Source of the DNA: Peteryoungia desertarenae
Lineage (GTDB): Bacteria > Pseudomonadota > Alphaproteobacteria > Rhizobiales > Rhizobiaceae
DNA: 64,000 nucleotides
Direction: 5' to 3'
NCBI RefSeq assembly: GCF_005860795.2
Contig: NZ_CP058350.1
Span: forward strand, 3,378,501-3,442,500
The notes beneath the pieces are model-generated. The model was not told the DNA's origin. It did not search any database and worked only from the letters and a program-made list of their open reading frames with translations. Positions 42,302 to 52,108 of this stretch are shown here, piece by piece (within the stretch, counting starts at the first letter, position 1; every line of letters begins with the position of its first letter). The translations under genes were made by a program, and so were the position numbers.

Positions 42302-44575
42302 TCAGAACTTCTGGGTCAGCGAGATTTTGAAGGTCCGGCCCGGCTCGGAGTAGAAGGCAACCGGCTGGTTGGTGCTGCTGACCGTGCTTGTACTCACATT
42401 GCGGGTTGCGACACCGTTCCAATAGGTCTTGTCAAAGATGTTGTAGACACCGGCCTGGATGCGCAGACCCTTGGCCTGTTCCGGCTCCCACCAACCCGCA
42501 AGATCCACCACGCCGTAGCCGGGTGCATCGAAGGTGTTGAAGGTGCCTGAACCCAATGTGTTGCGCTGCGGTCCATCCTCCCTCATGCCGGCCTGAAGGG
42601 TCGTTGTCAGGTTAAGGCCCCAGGTATCCTGTTCGTAGCCAACGCCCAGCACGGACTTGAAGGGAGCGACCGTCCGGATGAGCTCGCCGGTATTGGTATC
42701 CTTGCCATAGGCATAGGCAAGCGATCCCTCAAGGAAGAAGCCGTTTGCGAAATCCTGACGCCCACGCAGCTCGATACCGGATATCTCCACATTGTCGCGG
42801 TTGCGATAGGTCACAAGGTTACCCGGTAGCCCGCCCGGCCCCGGCGCCGTAACAGCCGTGGTGGTGGTGGTGAAGCTGTCTATGAAGTTTCGGTAGCGGT
42901 TGTGATAAACTGAGATTCCAGCGGTCAGATCTGTTGTCTCATACTTGGCGCCAAGCTCAAAGCCATGGCCTGTCTCGGGGCTGAGCGTGGGGTTCCCGAC
43001 ATTTGCATAGCCTGCATTGACGTTGGTGAAATTGACATAAAGCTCGTTGACGGTCGGCGCCCGGTAAGCCATCGACCACTGGGCATAGATCTGCAGATCC
43101 GGCGTCACGTCATAGGTGGCGAGCAGCTTGGGCGAGAACTGGCTGTCGCTCTGATCGGTCGGAAAGCCGAAACGGGCAAAGCCGGGATTTCTTGTGAAAT
43201 CGCTGGTCGCCTGAGGCTCGTATTCATACCAGTCAAAGCGCAGCCCCGGCGTCAGGGCAAAGCCAGTCTCGCCAAAGGCGATACGGTCTTCGATGAAGAA
43301 TCCGAACTTTGTGCCGTCCACCAGGGGAATGTCTGCCTGCGAAGCCGTGACGGGGACTGCCGCAAGGAATTGCTCGGCTTCCAGGATCTGGAAGGATCCA
43401 CCCCAGCGCAATTCATGGCTGAAATTGCCGGTCTGAAACTCTGAGAGTGCATCCCCGGTCAGGCCATAGGAACTCTCCTGCATGGCATTTTCACGCGCGT
43501 AGAGCGTGTTGTTGGTGAGGCTGCCGAAGGAGCCCGCATCCTTGCTCAGTCGCTGCCAATAGGCGGTGAGCCTTGCAGCGTCGATGAAAGCATCATCAGC
43601 GAGCGCCTCATAGCTGTAGTCAAAGGAGATGCGTTCGCGCACGGTATCGTCATAACCGGAATAGTTGCCCGGACTGAAACGGTTGGGACCGAACAAGACA
43701 GAGCTCTGGACCGTCTTCAGGTCGGAAGCGGTATCGAGCTGGAAGCGCTCGCCGGTCACGCCAATCCGGTGACCACCTTCAAGATCCTGCCGAACCTTCA
43801 GGAGGACGCTGTTCTGCTCGGAGTCCAGCGGATTGGCCTTGGTGCGCGAAGGGCCCAGAATATCGGTGTCACCCTGGCTATCACGCTCGTGTCCACGCTT
43901 GTAGCTGCCCTGAAACAGGACGGAGGTATTCTCAACCTTGCGCGCAACAGCAACGGAACCGCCAAGGCTTTTGTCCTCACCGTCATAGGTTGCCTTTGCA
44001 ACGCCGCCCCAGTCACGGTCGCCTTCGATCAGATCTTCAGGCTCAAGGGTGCGCAGCACCAGCGCGCCGGCGAGTGCGCCGGACCCGATACGGCTGGAAT
44101 CAGCACCGCGCAGGACATCGATGGTGGACAGCGAGGAGAAGTCGTAGCTGTTGTTTGCGTCACTCATGGCCGTGGTTTGTACCCCGGCGCGCGGATCGTT
44201 TTCGAAAAAGGCCAGCGGAATGTTATCGATCAGCGTCGTGACGCGCGCACCACCCAGACCGCGAATGAAAAGACCGCCCTGCTTGCCGGGCTTCGTCTCG
44301 ACGAAATCGACGCCCGGGCCAAGCCCCCGCGCCAGATCCCGAGCGTTGTTGAGCTCCCGCTGACGGATCTCCTCTGCCGTCGTTTCGGTCGCGAGCGGCG
44401 TATCAGCCACCGAGCCTGCCTTGATCCGCTGCCCCTTGACGACGATCGTATCCAGCTGGGTTTCCGCTGCGGCTGTGGAGGCGGTTGCGTCCTGGGCGAT
44501 GACATTGGCTGCTGGCAGGGCAAGAGTGATGGCCGTGCAGGCGAGCAGGACGGAGCGGAAAGAGCGGCGGCTCAT
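42302..44575 (-). CDS. TonB-dependent outer-membrane receptor, heme/hemoglobin type
   Basis: A 757-residue receptor with signal peptide (cut near VIAQDA), TonB box (ETQLDTIVVKG at about 38-48), a plug domain with FIRGLGGARVTTLIDNI, and a 22-strand barrel ending in the outer-membrane signature FKISLTQKF. SMAYRAPTVNELYV and YHNRYRNFIDSF resemble the hemoglobin/transferrin-lactoferrin receptor family (HmuR/ShmR). ATG 44575 follows AAAGGAAA. Two IRO boxes lie 128-170 nt upstream, supporting iron repression by RirA. Heme is the likely ligand; not proven. Confidence 0.85.
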   Translation of the reverse strand: MSRRSFRSVLLACTAITLALPAANVIAQDATASTAAAETQLDTIVVKGQRIKAGSVADTPLATETTAEEIRQRELNNARDLARGLGPGVDFVETKPGKQGGLFIRGLGGARVTTLIDNIPLAFFENDPRAGVQTTAMSDANNSYDFSSLSTIDVLRGADSSRIGSGALAGALVLRTLEPEDLIEGDRDWGGVAKATYDGEDKSLGGSVAVARKVENTSVLFQGSYKRGHERDSQGDTDILGPSRTKANPLDSEQNSVLLKVRQDLEGGHRIGVTGERFQLDTASDLKTVQSSVLFGPNRFSPGNYSGYDDTVRERISFDYSYEALADDAFIDAARLTAYWQRLSKDAGSFGSLTNNTLYARENAMQESSYGLTGDALSEFQTGNFSHELRWGGSFQILEAEQFLAAVPVTASQADIPLVDGTKFGFFIEDRIAFGETGFALTPGLRFDWYEYEPQATSDFTRNPGFARFGFPTDQSDSQFSPKLLATYDVTPDLQIYAQWSMAYRAPTVNELYVNFTNVNAGYANVGNPTLSPETGHGFELGAKYETTDLTAGISVYHNRYRNFIDSFTTTTTAVTAPGPGGLPGNLVTYRNRDNVEISGIELRGRQDFANGFFLEGSLAYAYGKDTNTGELIRTVAPFKSVLGVGYEQDTWGLNLTTTLQAGMREDGPQRNTLGSGTFNTFDAPGYGVVDLAGWWEPEQAKGLRIQAGVYNIFDKTYWNGVATRNVSTSTVSSTNQPVAFYSEPGRTFKISLTQKF

Positions 44576-44702
44576 GCGTTGGTTTCCTTTCAATGGCCAC
44601 AGTTCAGCGATCCGGCACCCGTCGGGATGCAGTCGGGCCAGTTGCTTTTCGTCAAAATTCAAGTGGCGGCTGATCGCTGCCTCAATTACGCCGTATAAAA
44701 CA

Positions 44703-44744
44703 TGATTGTTTGTGTCAACATATAAAACATGATTCTTTAAGTCA
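44703..44744 (-). promoter_or_regulatory. Two tandem IRO boxes (putative RirA sites)
   Basis: TGA-N9-TCA occurs at 44703-44717 and 44730-44744. Each sits in a near-identical block starting TATAAAACATGATT (27-bp period). TGA-N9-TCA is the IRO consensus for RirA, the rhizobial iron-sulfur repressor. They lie in the 228-bp gap between fhs and the TonB receptor. The palindromic TGA/TCA pairs are symmetrical, so orientation is not defined. Confidence 0.7.
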
Positions 44745-44803
44745 TGAATTTACGCGCGCTTCGCCATGACAAAAATACAACAGTTTTGAGAGGGCTCGTG
44801 CAG

Positions 44804-46477
44804 TCAGAACAGCCCTTCGATCTGACCACCCTGCCCGAGGAAAATCCGCTCGGAGGATGGCGATCGCGGCAGGCCAGGCATGGTCATGATCTCGCCGGTG
44901 ATCGCGACGACAAAACCCGCGCCGGCAGAGAGCCTGACTTCCCGCACATGCACGCCGTGACCGACGGGAGCACCGCGCAGGGTCGGATCGGTGGAGAAGG
45001 AATATTGCGTCTTCGCCATGCAGACCGGCAGATGGCCATAGCCTTGCATCTCCCATTCTGCCAGTTGCTGGCGCACCGCCTTGTCGGCAGTCACCGCCCC
45101 GGCGCGGTAAATCTCGCGGGCAATTGTCTCGACCTTGGTAAAGAGTGGCAATTCATCGGCATAAAGCGTTGAAAACTTGCTGTCTTTTTCGGCCAGTTGA
45201 ATCACTTTGTGAGCCAGTTCCTCGATCCCGGCTGAGCCCTTGGCCCAGTGATGGCACAGAACCGCTTCGGACCCGAGTTCGGTGGCGACCGCCTTGACGC
45301 AGTCAACTTCCGCCTGGGTATCGCTGACGAAATGGTTGATCGCGACCACCGCCGGAACACCGAACTTGCCAAGGTTTTCCAGATGCCGGGCAAGGTTTGC
45401 AGCACCGAGCCGAACGGCCTCGACATTCTCTTGTCCCAAATCCTCCTTGGCCATGCCGCCATTCATCTTCAGCGCCCGGACCGTTGCCACGAGCACGACG
45501 GCGGAGGGCGTCAGCCCCGCCTTGCGGCACTTGATGTCGAAGAATTTTTCCGCACCAAGATCGGCCCCGAAACCGGCTTCCGTCACGACGTAATCACTAA
45601 GCTTCAGCGCCGTCTTCGTCGCCACGACGGAATTGCAGCCATGAGCGATATTGGCGAATGGTCCGCCATGGACAAGCGCCGGATTGTTTTCGAGCGTCTG
45701 CACGAGGTTCGGCTGCAGGGCCTCCTTGAGCAGCACAGTCATGGCTCCATCGGCTTTCAGATCACGCGCAAAGACCGGACTCTTGTCGCGCCGATAGCCG
45801 ATGATGATGTTGCCAAGCCGCTGCTCGAGGTCGGCAAGATCATTCGCCAGGCACAGGATCGCCATGATTTCCGAGGCAACGGTGATATCGAAACCGGTCT
45901 CGCGCGGATAGCCGTTGGACACGCCTCCAAGGGAGGAGACAATCTCGCGCAGTGCCCGGTCATTCATGTCCATGACCCGCCGCCAGGTGATCCGGCGCGT
46001 ATCGATGCCCAGCTCGTTGCCCCAATAGACATGGTTGTCGATCAGTGCGGACAAGAGATTATGGGCCGAGGTGATCGCGTGAAAATCGCCGGTGAAATGC
46101 AGGTTGATCTCTTCCATCGGCACGACCTGCGCATAGCCGCCGCCGGCAGCGCCTCCCTTGACCCCGAAACAGGGACCGAGCGACGGCTCACGGATGCAGA
46201 TCACCGCCCGTTTGCCGATGCGGTTCAACCCGTCGCCGAGACCGACCGTCGTGGTGGTCTTGCCCTCGCCGGCAGGCGTCGGATTGATCGCGGTTACCAG
46301 AATGAGCTTGCCGTCGGGGCGATCCTTCAGCCTGTCGATGAAGCCTGCGGATATCTTCGCCTTGTCATGACCAAAGGGAATGAGGCTGTCGGCATCGATC
46401 CCGAGCTTTTCGCCGACGGTCTGGATCGGCAGCTTTCGGGCCGCGCGTGCAATTTCAATGTCTGATGCCACTGTCAC
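44804..46477 (-). CDS. fhs: Formate-tetrahydrofolate ligase
   Basis: A 557-residue ATP-dependent enzyme that makes 10-formyl-tetrahydrofolate from formate, feeding one-carbon units to purine and Met synthesis. The P-loop [14 protein letters not shown] near residue 65, [20 protein letters not shown], and [11 protein letters not shown] are family signatures. The start is GTG at 46477 ([15 protein letters not shown]), with GGGGGAG 6 nt upstream, giving the usual length; the longer frame to 46627 is unlike the family. It is divergent from the DUF2235 gene. Confidence 0.95.
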   Translation of the reverse strand: MTVASDIEIARAARKLPIQTVGEKLGIDADSLIPFGHDKAKISAGFIDRLKDRPDGKLILVTAINPTPAGEGKTTTTVGLGDGLNRIGKRAVICIREPSLGPCFGVKGGAAGGGYAQVVPMEEINLHFTGDFHAITSAHNLLSALIDNHVYWGNELGIDTRRITWRRVMDMNDRALREIVSSLGGVSNGYPRETGFDITVASEIMAILCLANDLADLEQRLGNIIIGYRRDKSPVFARDLKADGAMTVLLKEALQPNLVQTLENNPALVHGGPFANIAHGCNSVVATKTALKLSDYVVTEAGFGADLGAEKFFDIKCRKAGLTPSAVVLVATVRALKMNGGMAKEDLGQENVEAVRLGAANLARHLENLGKFGVPAVVAINHFVSDTQAEVDCVKAVATELGSEAVLCHHWAKGSAGIEELAHKVIQLAEKDSKFSTLYADELPLFTKVETIAREIYRAGAVTADKAVRQQLAEWEMQGYGHLPVCMAKTQYSFSTDPTLRGAPVGHGVHVREVRLSAGAGFVVAITGEIMTMPGLPRSPSSERIFLGQGGQIEGLF

Positions 46478-46660
46478 CTGTGTCTCCCCCAAAGCTTTGG
46501 TCGGAGCATCATCTTCGGCTACGCTGGTGACAAGGGGCCTGTTGCGGTTTTTCCACCGTCGAGCGGAACCGCACCAGATCGACCAACCAAGCATTGCGAT
46601 TTGCGGGCGCCATGGCATGATGTGCAATCAGCAGGAGCATATGATCACGGGAGCCGCACC

Positions 46661-48214
46661 ATGAACATCGTCGTCTGCGCCGACGGGACCTGGAATACGC
46701 CCGATATGAATGACAAGGGCGTTCCCACACCGACAAATGTCTGGAAATTCTACAATGCGGTTGCGCCCGAAGATGAAAACGGTGCCCGCCAAGAAAAATA
46801 CTACCACCCCGGTATCGGCACCGATGGCTCAAAACTGAAACGCCTGATCGGCGGCAGCACGGGCAAGGGACTGGGCAAGAACGTCAAGAGCGCCTACCGC
46901 TGGCTTGCCGCAACCTACAGGCCCGGGGACCGCATCTTCCTCGTCGGCTTCAGCCGTGGTGCCTATACGGTGCGCAGCCTGGGCGGCATGATTTCCAAAT
47001 GCGGCCTTGCGGATCTGCCTTTCGACAACCACCCCAAACAGGCCTGGGCCGCCGTCGACGAAATCTTCGCTGCCTATCGGTCCAAGGGGCCAAGTTCGAT
47101 CAAGGCGCGCGCCGATCTGCCCTTCCACAACGCCGAGACGGGAGTTTTCCCGACAAAGACGACACCGATCCACTTCATCGGTGTGTGGGATACGGTCGGC
47201 GCGCTCGGCATTCCGGACGATCTTGCCTTTCTCAACCTCTTCGATAATCCGATCGGTCATCGTTTCCACGATACGGAAATCAGCGACATCGTCGTCCACG
47301 CGCGCCATGCCGTTGCCATGGATGAAAAACGCCAGAGCTTTTTGCCAACACTCTGGCAGGACAATCCGAAGGTCGACATGCAGCAGATCTGGTTTCCGGG
47401 CGTGCATGGAAATGTCGGCGGCGGCTATGCCCAGACGGGGCTTTCAGACGGCGCGCTGCGCTGGATGATCGAAGAGGCCGACAAGGCCGGCCTCGCCTTC
47501 CGCAAGGAGGCGCTCTCCCAGATCAAGCCGAATGACAAGGATATCCTGCATGACTCTGTCTCAGGCGTCTTCAAGAAGATGAAGACCCGACCCCGCGCCG
47601 TGCCGCTGGTCGAAAGCCGCAAAGCCTCGCCAAGCGTGCATGCCTCGGCACTGGCGCGCCAGAAGAACCCGCCGCTGACGCAGGGCGACTATTGGGTCAA
47701 TCGCACGCTCCCCACGACCGCCACGATCTACGCGAATGATCCGTGGAACGCGACGGGCATCTATCTTGAGGCTGGAACCACCTATCGCCTGAAGGCGAGC
47801 GGCGAATGGATGGATGCCTCGATCAAGGCCGGCCCAGGCGGCACCAAGGATGGTCGGTTCCACCCAAGCGAGGCCGCTCACATGGTCTCATCCCTGTTTG
47901 GCAAGGTCGAGAACCTGACGAAGAAACTCTTGAAGAACAAGCAGGTCGATTTCTGGTATACCAAGCGCGAGGAGAACGCACCCTGGTTCGCCCTGATCGG
48001 TCTGATCGCCAACAACCATCCGCCGCCACGCCAGTCGGATGACGAAAACGCCGTGGATCATTTGCCGCACGAGGTCTTCATCATTGGCCAAGGCACGACG
48101 ATTACGCCGCAGGCGAACGGCTACCTATACTGCTTTGCCAATGACGCCTGGCAGACCTATGGCAACAATCGCGGCAGTGTTCGGCTGACCGTCGAAGTCG
48201 AGGGAAGTGCTTGA
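46661..48214 (+). CDS. DUF2235 phospholipase-like hydrolase with lectin-like C-terminus
   Basis: A 517-residue protein. The first 330 residues are the DUF2235/Tle1 alpha/beta-hydrolase fold: IVVCADGTWNTP, the nucleophile elbow VGFSRGAYTVRSLGGM, IGVWDTVGALG and WFPGVHGNVGGGYA. Related T6SS effectors cut phospholipids. The last 160 residues form a beta-rich domain ending NGYLYCFANDAWQTYGNN and GSVRLTVE, which recalls the LecA (PA-IL) galactose lectin fold. ATG 46661 is chosen; no signal peptide. No T6SS genes or immunity gene are nearby. Confidence 0.75.
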   Translation: MNIVVCADGTWNTPDMNDKGVPTPTNVWKFYNAVAPEDENGARQEKYYHPGIGTDGSKLKRLIGGSTGKGLGKNVKSAYRWLAATYRPGDRIFLVGFSRGAYTVRSLGGMISKCGLADLPFDNHPKQAWAAVDEIFAAYRSKGPSSIKARADLPFHNAETGVFPTKTTPIHFIGVWDTVGALGIPDDLAFLNLFDNPIGHRFHDTEISDIVVHARHAVAMDEKRQSFLPTLWQDNPKVDMQQIWFPGVHGNVGGGYAQTGLSDGALRWMIEEADKAGLAFRKEALSQIKPNDKDILHDSVSGVFKKMKTRPRAVPLVESRKASPSVHASALARQKNPPLTQGDYWVNRTLPTTATIYANDPWNATGIYLEAGTTYRLKASGEWMDASIKAGPGGTKDGRFHPSEAAHMVSSLFGKVENLTKKLLKNKQVDFWYTKREENAPWFALIGLIANNHPPPRQSDDENAVDHLPHEVFIIGQGTTITPQANGYLYCFANDAWQTYGNNRGSVRLTVEVEGSA

Positions 48215-48223
48215 GCAAAAAAG

Positions 48224-48251
48224 GGGCGACTGCCTCAAGAGACAGTCGCCC
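48224..48251 (-). terminator. Terminator of putA
   Basis: GGGCGACTG (48224-48232) pairs with CAGTCGCCC (48243-48251). On the minus strand the stem is followed by CCTTTTTTGC, 48 bp past the putA stop. Confidence 0.85.
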
Positions 48252-48298
48252 AAGGTGCTGGACGAGGAAGCGATCCCATCCAGAATTGGAGAAGCTGA

Positions 48299-51200
48299 TC
48301 AGCCCTCGCCAATCGCAATCAGGCTGGCATTGCCGCCAGCGGCAGCCGTGTTGACCGAAACCACCTGCTCCAGCGCGAAGCGGGTCAAATAGGCTGGGCC
48401 GCCGGCCTTGAAGCCAGTCCCGGACATGCCGGAGCCTCCGAAGGGCTGGGTCCCGACAACAGCACCGATGATATTGCGGTTCACGTAGATATTGCCCGTG
48501 TCGAGTGCTTCCGTGACGGTACGGATCGTCTGGTCGATGCGGCTGTGAACGCCAAGCGTCAGACCGAAACCGGTCGCCGCAATTGAATCGAGCACCTTCG
48601 ACAGATCCTTGGCCTTCCAGCGCACCACATGCAGCACAGGGCCAAAGATTTCCTTGGTCAGCGCCTCCGGCCTGTCGAGTTCGATGATATGGGGGGCAAA
48701 GAAATTGCCCTTTTCCGGCACCGAACCCGCATAACGAACCTTCTGCGTCTTGTGCATATCTTCGATATGGGCCTCCAGCATGGCTTTCTGCTTTTCATCG
48801 ATCACCGGACCAATATCGGTGGTGATCTCTGCCGGATTGCCGAGCGTCAGCTCACGCGCTGCCCCTTCGATCATCTCCAGCATGCCATCGGCCACATCGT
48901 CCTGCAGATAGAGGATCCGGAGCGCCGAGCAGCGCTGACCAGCCGAGCGGAAGGCGGACATCACGACATCATCGGCGACCTGTTCGGCCAATGCCGTTGC
49001 ATCGACGATCATCGCATTGAGGCCACCCGTTTCGGCAATCAGCGGGACAATCGGACCATTCTTGGCGGCAAGCGTGCGGTTGATCGCCTGAGCCGTGCCG
49101 GTTGAGCCGGTAAAGGCAAGCCCTGCAAGCTGCGGATGGGCGGCAATCGCGGCCCCGACCTCGCCAGCACCCGGCAACAGCATCAGCACATCGTCAGGCA
49201 CACCCGCCTTGTGGAACATCTTCACCGCCTCGAAGGCGATCAGCGGCGTCTGCGGCGCAGGCTTGGCAACAACCGCATTGCCAGCGACGAGGGCTGCTGA
49301 AATCTGGCCCAGGAAGATCGCCAGCGGGAAGTTCCAGGGTGATATGCAGGCAAAGACGCCCCGACCACGCCAGCTCAGCCGGTTGGTTTCTCCGGTCGGG
49401 CCTGGCAAAAGCTCCGGGGTTGCGAACCTGGCACGCGCCTGAGCCGCATAGTAGCGGCAGAAGTCCACCGCCTCACGGATTTCCGCGATACCATCATCCA
49501 GGGTCTTGCCAGCCTCTGCGGCAAGGAGCGACAGAAGGCGATCACGATCGGCCTCAAGCAGGTCACCCATCTTGTCGAGCGCGGAAGCCCGCACTTCGAC
49601 CGGCAGGCGCGACCACTTGGCAAAACCCGCGCGACCAGCCGCAAAAGCACGATCGACATCGGCAGGCGTCGCATTGCGCACTGTGCCGACCTGATGGCTG
49701 CGGTCGGACGGAGACAGTACCGGCTGGGTTTCACTCGAAGGCCTCACACCCGGAACCAGCGGACCAGCATCAATGGCGGCCAAAGGCGCGGTGACTTTGC
49801 TCATGAGATCCTCCAATGCTGCACGATGGCCAAATTCGAAGCCCGCGCTGTTCTTTCGTTCGCCATAGAGATCGAGCGGCATCGGGATCTGGCCGTGGCG
49901 CGCACTTTTTCCGTCCTTCATCTGAAGGCGAGCGGCGGGACGTTCCAGAAGCGACTTGATCGGCACGTTCCGATCGCCCGCCACCGCCACAAAGGAGGAG
50001 TTCGCACCGTTTTCAAGGAGGCGCCTGACGAGGTAGGCCAGGAGATCGCGATAGCCGCCAACCGGCGCATAGATACGGCAGGAAATCCGGTCGTTGCCGC
50101 CAAGCAGATTGTCATAGAGCGCTTCGCCCATGCCATGCAGCCGCTGGAATTCGAAACCCGAGCGGTCTGCGCCGGCAAGTTCGATGATGGTCGAAACGGT
50201 CAGGGCATTGTGGGTGGCAAATTGTGGGAAAATCCGCTGCCGTTTCGCAAGGAGCAAAGCGGCACAATGCTGGTAGGCAACATCGGTGGCCGGCTTACGC
50301 GTCCAGACCGGATAATCCGCAAGGCCGCGCTCCTGCGCACGCTTCACTTCCGTATCCCAGTAGGCGCCCTTGACCAGCCGCACCATCATCCGACGGTTTT
50401 CCCGCTGGCAAAGCTGATCGATATACTCGATCACCTGGGGCGCCCGCTTCTGATAGGCCTGGATGGCAAGTCCGAAGCCGTCCCAGCCCGCCAGCGACGG
50501 ATCGGAAAACACGGCGGCGATGACATCGAGTGACAGTTCGAGGCGATCAGCCTCTTCCGCATCGACCGTGAAGTTCAACTGATGCGCCTTGGCAAGTTGC
50601 GCAAGTTTCAGGAGATCGGGGACGAGTTCGCGCATGACGCGATCACGATGGGTGGCGAGATAGCGCGGATGCAGCGCCGAAAGCTTGACCGAAATGCCCA
50701 TGCGATCGGGAAGCTGCTTGCCCTTGCCGTTCTTCGCCATGAAGGCACCGATGGCATCAATCGCATCCGCATAGGACTTGAAGTAGCGCCTGGCGTCGTC
50801 GGCGGTGCGCGCGCCCTCACCCAGCATATCGAAGGAATGACGATAGCCGCGCTCCTCGCTTTTGGCTGCGCGTCCAAGCGCGTCCTGAATGGTTTCGCCC
50901 AGCACGAAATGGTGCCCGAGGAAACGCATGGCCTGTTTGGTCGCCGTGCGCACCGTCGGCAGCCCGAGACGCTTGACCAATCCCTGCATCACGCCTTCCG
51001 GCGTTTCCCCCGGACGAATGACACGGGCCGACATGCCAAGCGCCCAGGCCGACGCCGAAACGAACCAGCTGTCGCCATGGGCCTCATGCTCGCTCCAGCC
51101 GCCTTCCTTGAGTTTGTCCTCAATCAGACGATCCTGGGTCACGGCATCGGGTACGCGCAACAACGCTTCGGCCAGCACCATCAGGGCAAGGCCTTCACGG

Positions 51201-51418
51201 GTCGAAAGCCCGTATTCACGCAGGAAATCCTCGACACCACCGATCTTTCCGCTTTCCTTGCGGATCGCTTCAATGAAGCGGGTGGCGCGCCGGTCGATGG
51301 CGGAATCCTGCGTCTCGGTAAACTGAAGTCGGGAGGTGAAATTGCGAATCAATGCGTCATCGTCGCCGGCATAAGGCGCTTGAAAACGCGGCAAGGCAGT
51401 CATGGCTGAATTGGTCAT
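48299..51418 (-). CDS. putA: Bifunctional proline dehydrogenase / P5C dehydrogenase
   Basis: A 1,039-residue enzyme that converts proline to glutamate at the membrane face. The proline dehydrogenase domain (to about residue 470) shows MGISVKLSALHPRY, MVRLVKGAYWDTEVK and QFATHNALTVS (FAD- and substrate-binding). The aldehyde dehydrogenase half has ISPWNFPLAIF, LIAETGGLNAMIV and the Cys in AFRSAGQRCSALR. The C-terminus ends just after the ALDH domain, so this is a short PutA without the extra C-terminal domain of many rhizobial proteins. ATG 51418 follows GGAGGTGACA. putR is divergent. Confidence 0.95.
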   Translation of the reverse strand: MTNSAMTALPRFQAPYAGDDDALIRNFTSRLQFTETQDSAIDRRATRFIEAIRKESGKIGGVEDFLREYGLSTREGLALMVLAEALLRVPDAVTQDRLIEDKLKEGGWSEHEAHGDSWFVSASAWALGMSARVIRPGETPEGVMQGLVKRLGLPTVRTATKQAMRFLGHHFVLGETIQDALGRAAKSEERGYRHSFDMLGEGARTADDARRYFKSYADAIDAIGAFMAKNGKGKQLPDRMGISVKLSALHPRYLATHRDRVMRELVPDLLKLAQLAKAHQLNFTVDAEEADRLELSLDVIAAVFSDPSLAGWDGFGLAIQAYQKRAPQVIEYIDQLCQRENRRMMVRLVKGAYWDTEVKRAQERGLADYPVWTRKPATDVAYQHCAALLLAKRQRIFPQFATHNALTVSTIIELAGADRSGFEFQRLHGMGEALYDNLLGGNDRISCRIYAPVGGYRDLLAYLVRRLLENGANSSFVAVAGDRNVPIKSLLERPAARLQMKDGKSARHGQIPMPLDLYGERKNSAGFEFGHRAALEDLMSKVTAPLAAIDAGPLVPGVRPSSETQPVLSPSDRSHQVGTVRNATPADVDRAFAAGRAGFAKWSRLPVEVRASALDKMGDLLEADRDRLLSLLAAEAGKTLDDGIAEIREAVDFCRYYAAQARARFATPELLPGPTGETNRLSWRGRGVFACISPWNFPLAIFLGQISAALVAGNAVVAKPAPQTPLIAFEAVKMFHKAGVPDDVLMLLPGAGEVGAAIAAHPQLAGLAFTGSTGTAQAINRTLAAKNGPIVPLIAETGGLNAMIVDATALAEQVADDVVMSAFRSAGQRCSALRILYLQDDVADGMLEMIEGAARELTLGNPAEITTDIGPVIDEKQKAMLEAHIEDMHKTQKVRYAGSVPEKGNFFAPHIIELDRPEALTKEIFGPVLHVVRWKAKDLSKVLDSIAATGFGLTLGVHSRIDQTIRTVTEALDTGNIYVNRNIIGAVVGTQPFGGSGMSGTGFKAGGPAYLTRFALEQVVSVNTAAAGGNASLIAIGEG

Positions 51419-51528
51419 TGTCACCTCCGTGTGTTTCACAACATATGCGGAGATCGACCGATATTTTCACTGTTCTTTGTCTGCATTTCTGAGATATCAT
51501 CTACTAAAGTGACAGATGGTAGCGAAGA

Positions 51529-51990
51529 ATGAAAGAAATTGACCGCCTCGACAAAAAGATCCTGAGAGCCCTTCAGGCCGAAGGTCGGCTCACCAATATC
51601 GAACTGGCCGAGCGGGTGAACCTGTCACCGACGGCAACCGCCGAGCGGGTGCGCCGCCTGAGCCGGGATGGCTACATCATTGGCTACAGCGCAATCCTGT
51701 CGCCACAGAAGCTGAACCGCAACCTGCTGGTCTTCATCGAGGTGAAACTCGACCGAACGACGCCGGACGTTTTCGACGCCTTTGCCGCCGCCGTCAAACG
51801 CTCCGATGACGTGATGGAATGTCACATGGTAGCCGGCGGCTTCGACTATCTGGTCAAGGCGCGCGTGTCGGGTATGGAGGCCTATCGGCAGTTCCTGTCA
51901 GAGGTGATTCTGCCGTTGCCGGGGGTGCGCGAAACCCATACCTATGCGGTCATGGAAGAGGTCAAAGCGAACAGCGCATTGCCAGTTTGA
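51529..51990 (+). CDS. putR: Lrp/AsnC-family proline regulator
   Basis: A 153-residue Lrp-type activator: HTH in IELAERVNLSPTATAERVRR and a RAM domain with DVMECHMVAGGFDYLVKARV. It lies 110 bp from putA on the opposite strand, the arrangement of putR/putA in alphaproteobacteria, in which the regulator activates putA when proline is present. The A+T-rich gap between them probably holds the binding sites. Confidence 0.9.
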   Translation: MKEIDRLDKKILRALQAEGRLTNIELAERVNLSPTATAERVRRLSRDGYIIGYSAILSPQKLNRNLLVFIEVKLDRTTPDVFDAFAAAVKRSDDVMECHMVAGGFDYLVKARVSGMEAYRQFLSEVILPLPGVRETHTYAVMEEVKANSALPV

Positions 51991-52108
51991 ATGCCACATG
52001 GGACGAAAGTCGAATGCCCCATCCGCCAGTTTTCCAACAGAGAGCCATTAATCATATTTATTCAGCAATCCAGTTAAAAAGTGCTGGCTTTTCAGGATAT
52101 CTCATATA

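Noticed and set aside
44743..44817. Short plus-strand frame beginning MNLRALRHDKN at 44744
   Set aside because: It is antisense to fhs after about 60 bp and has no codon bias.
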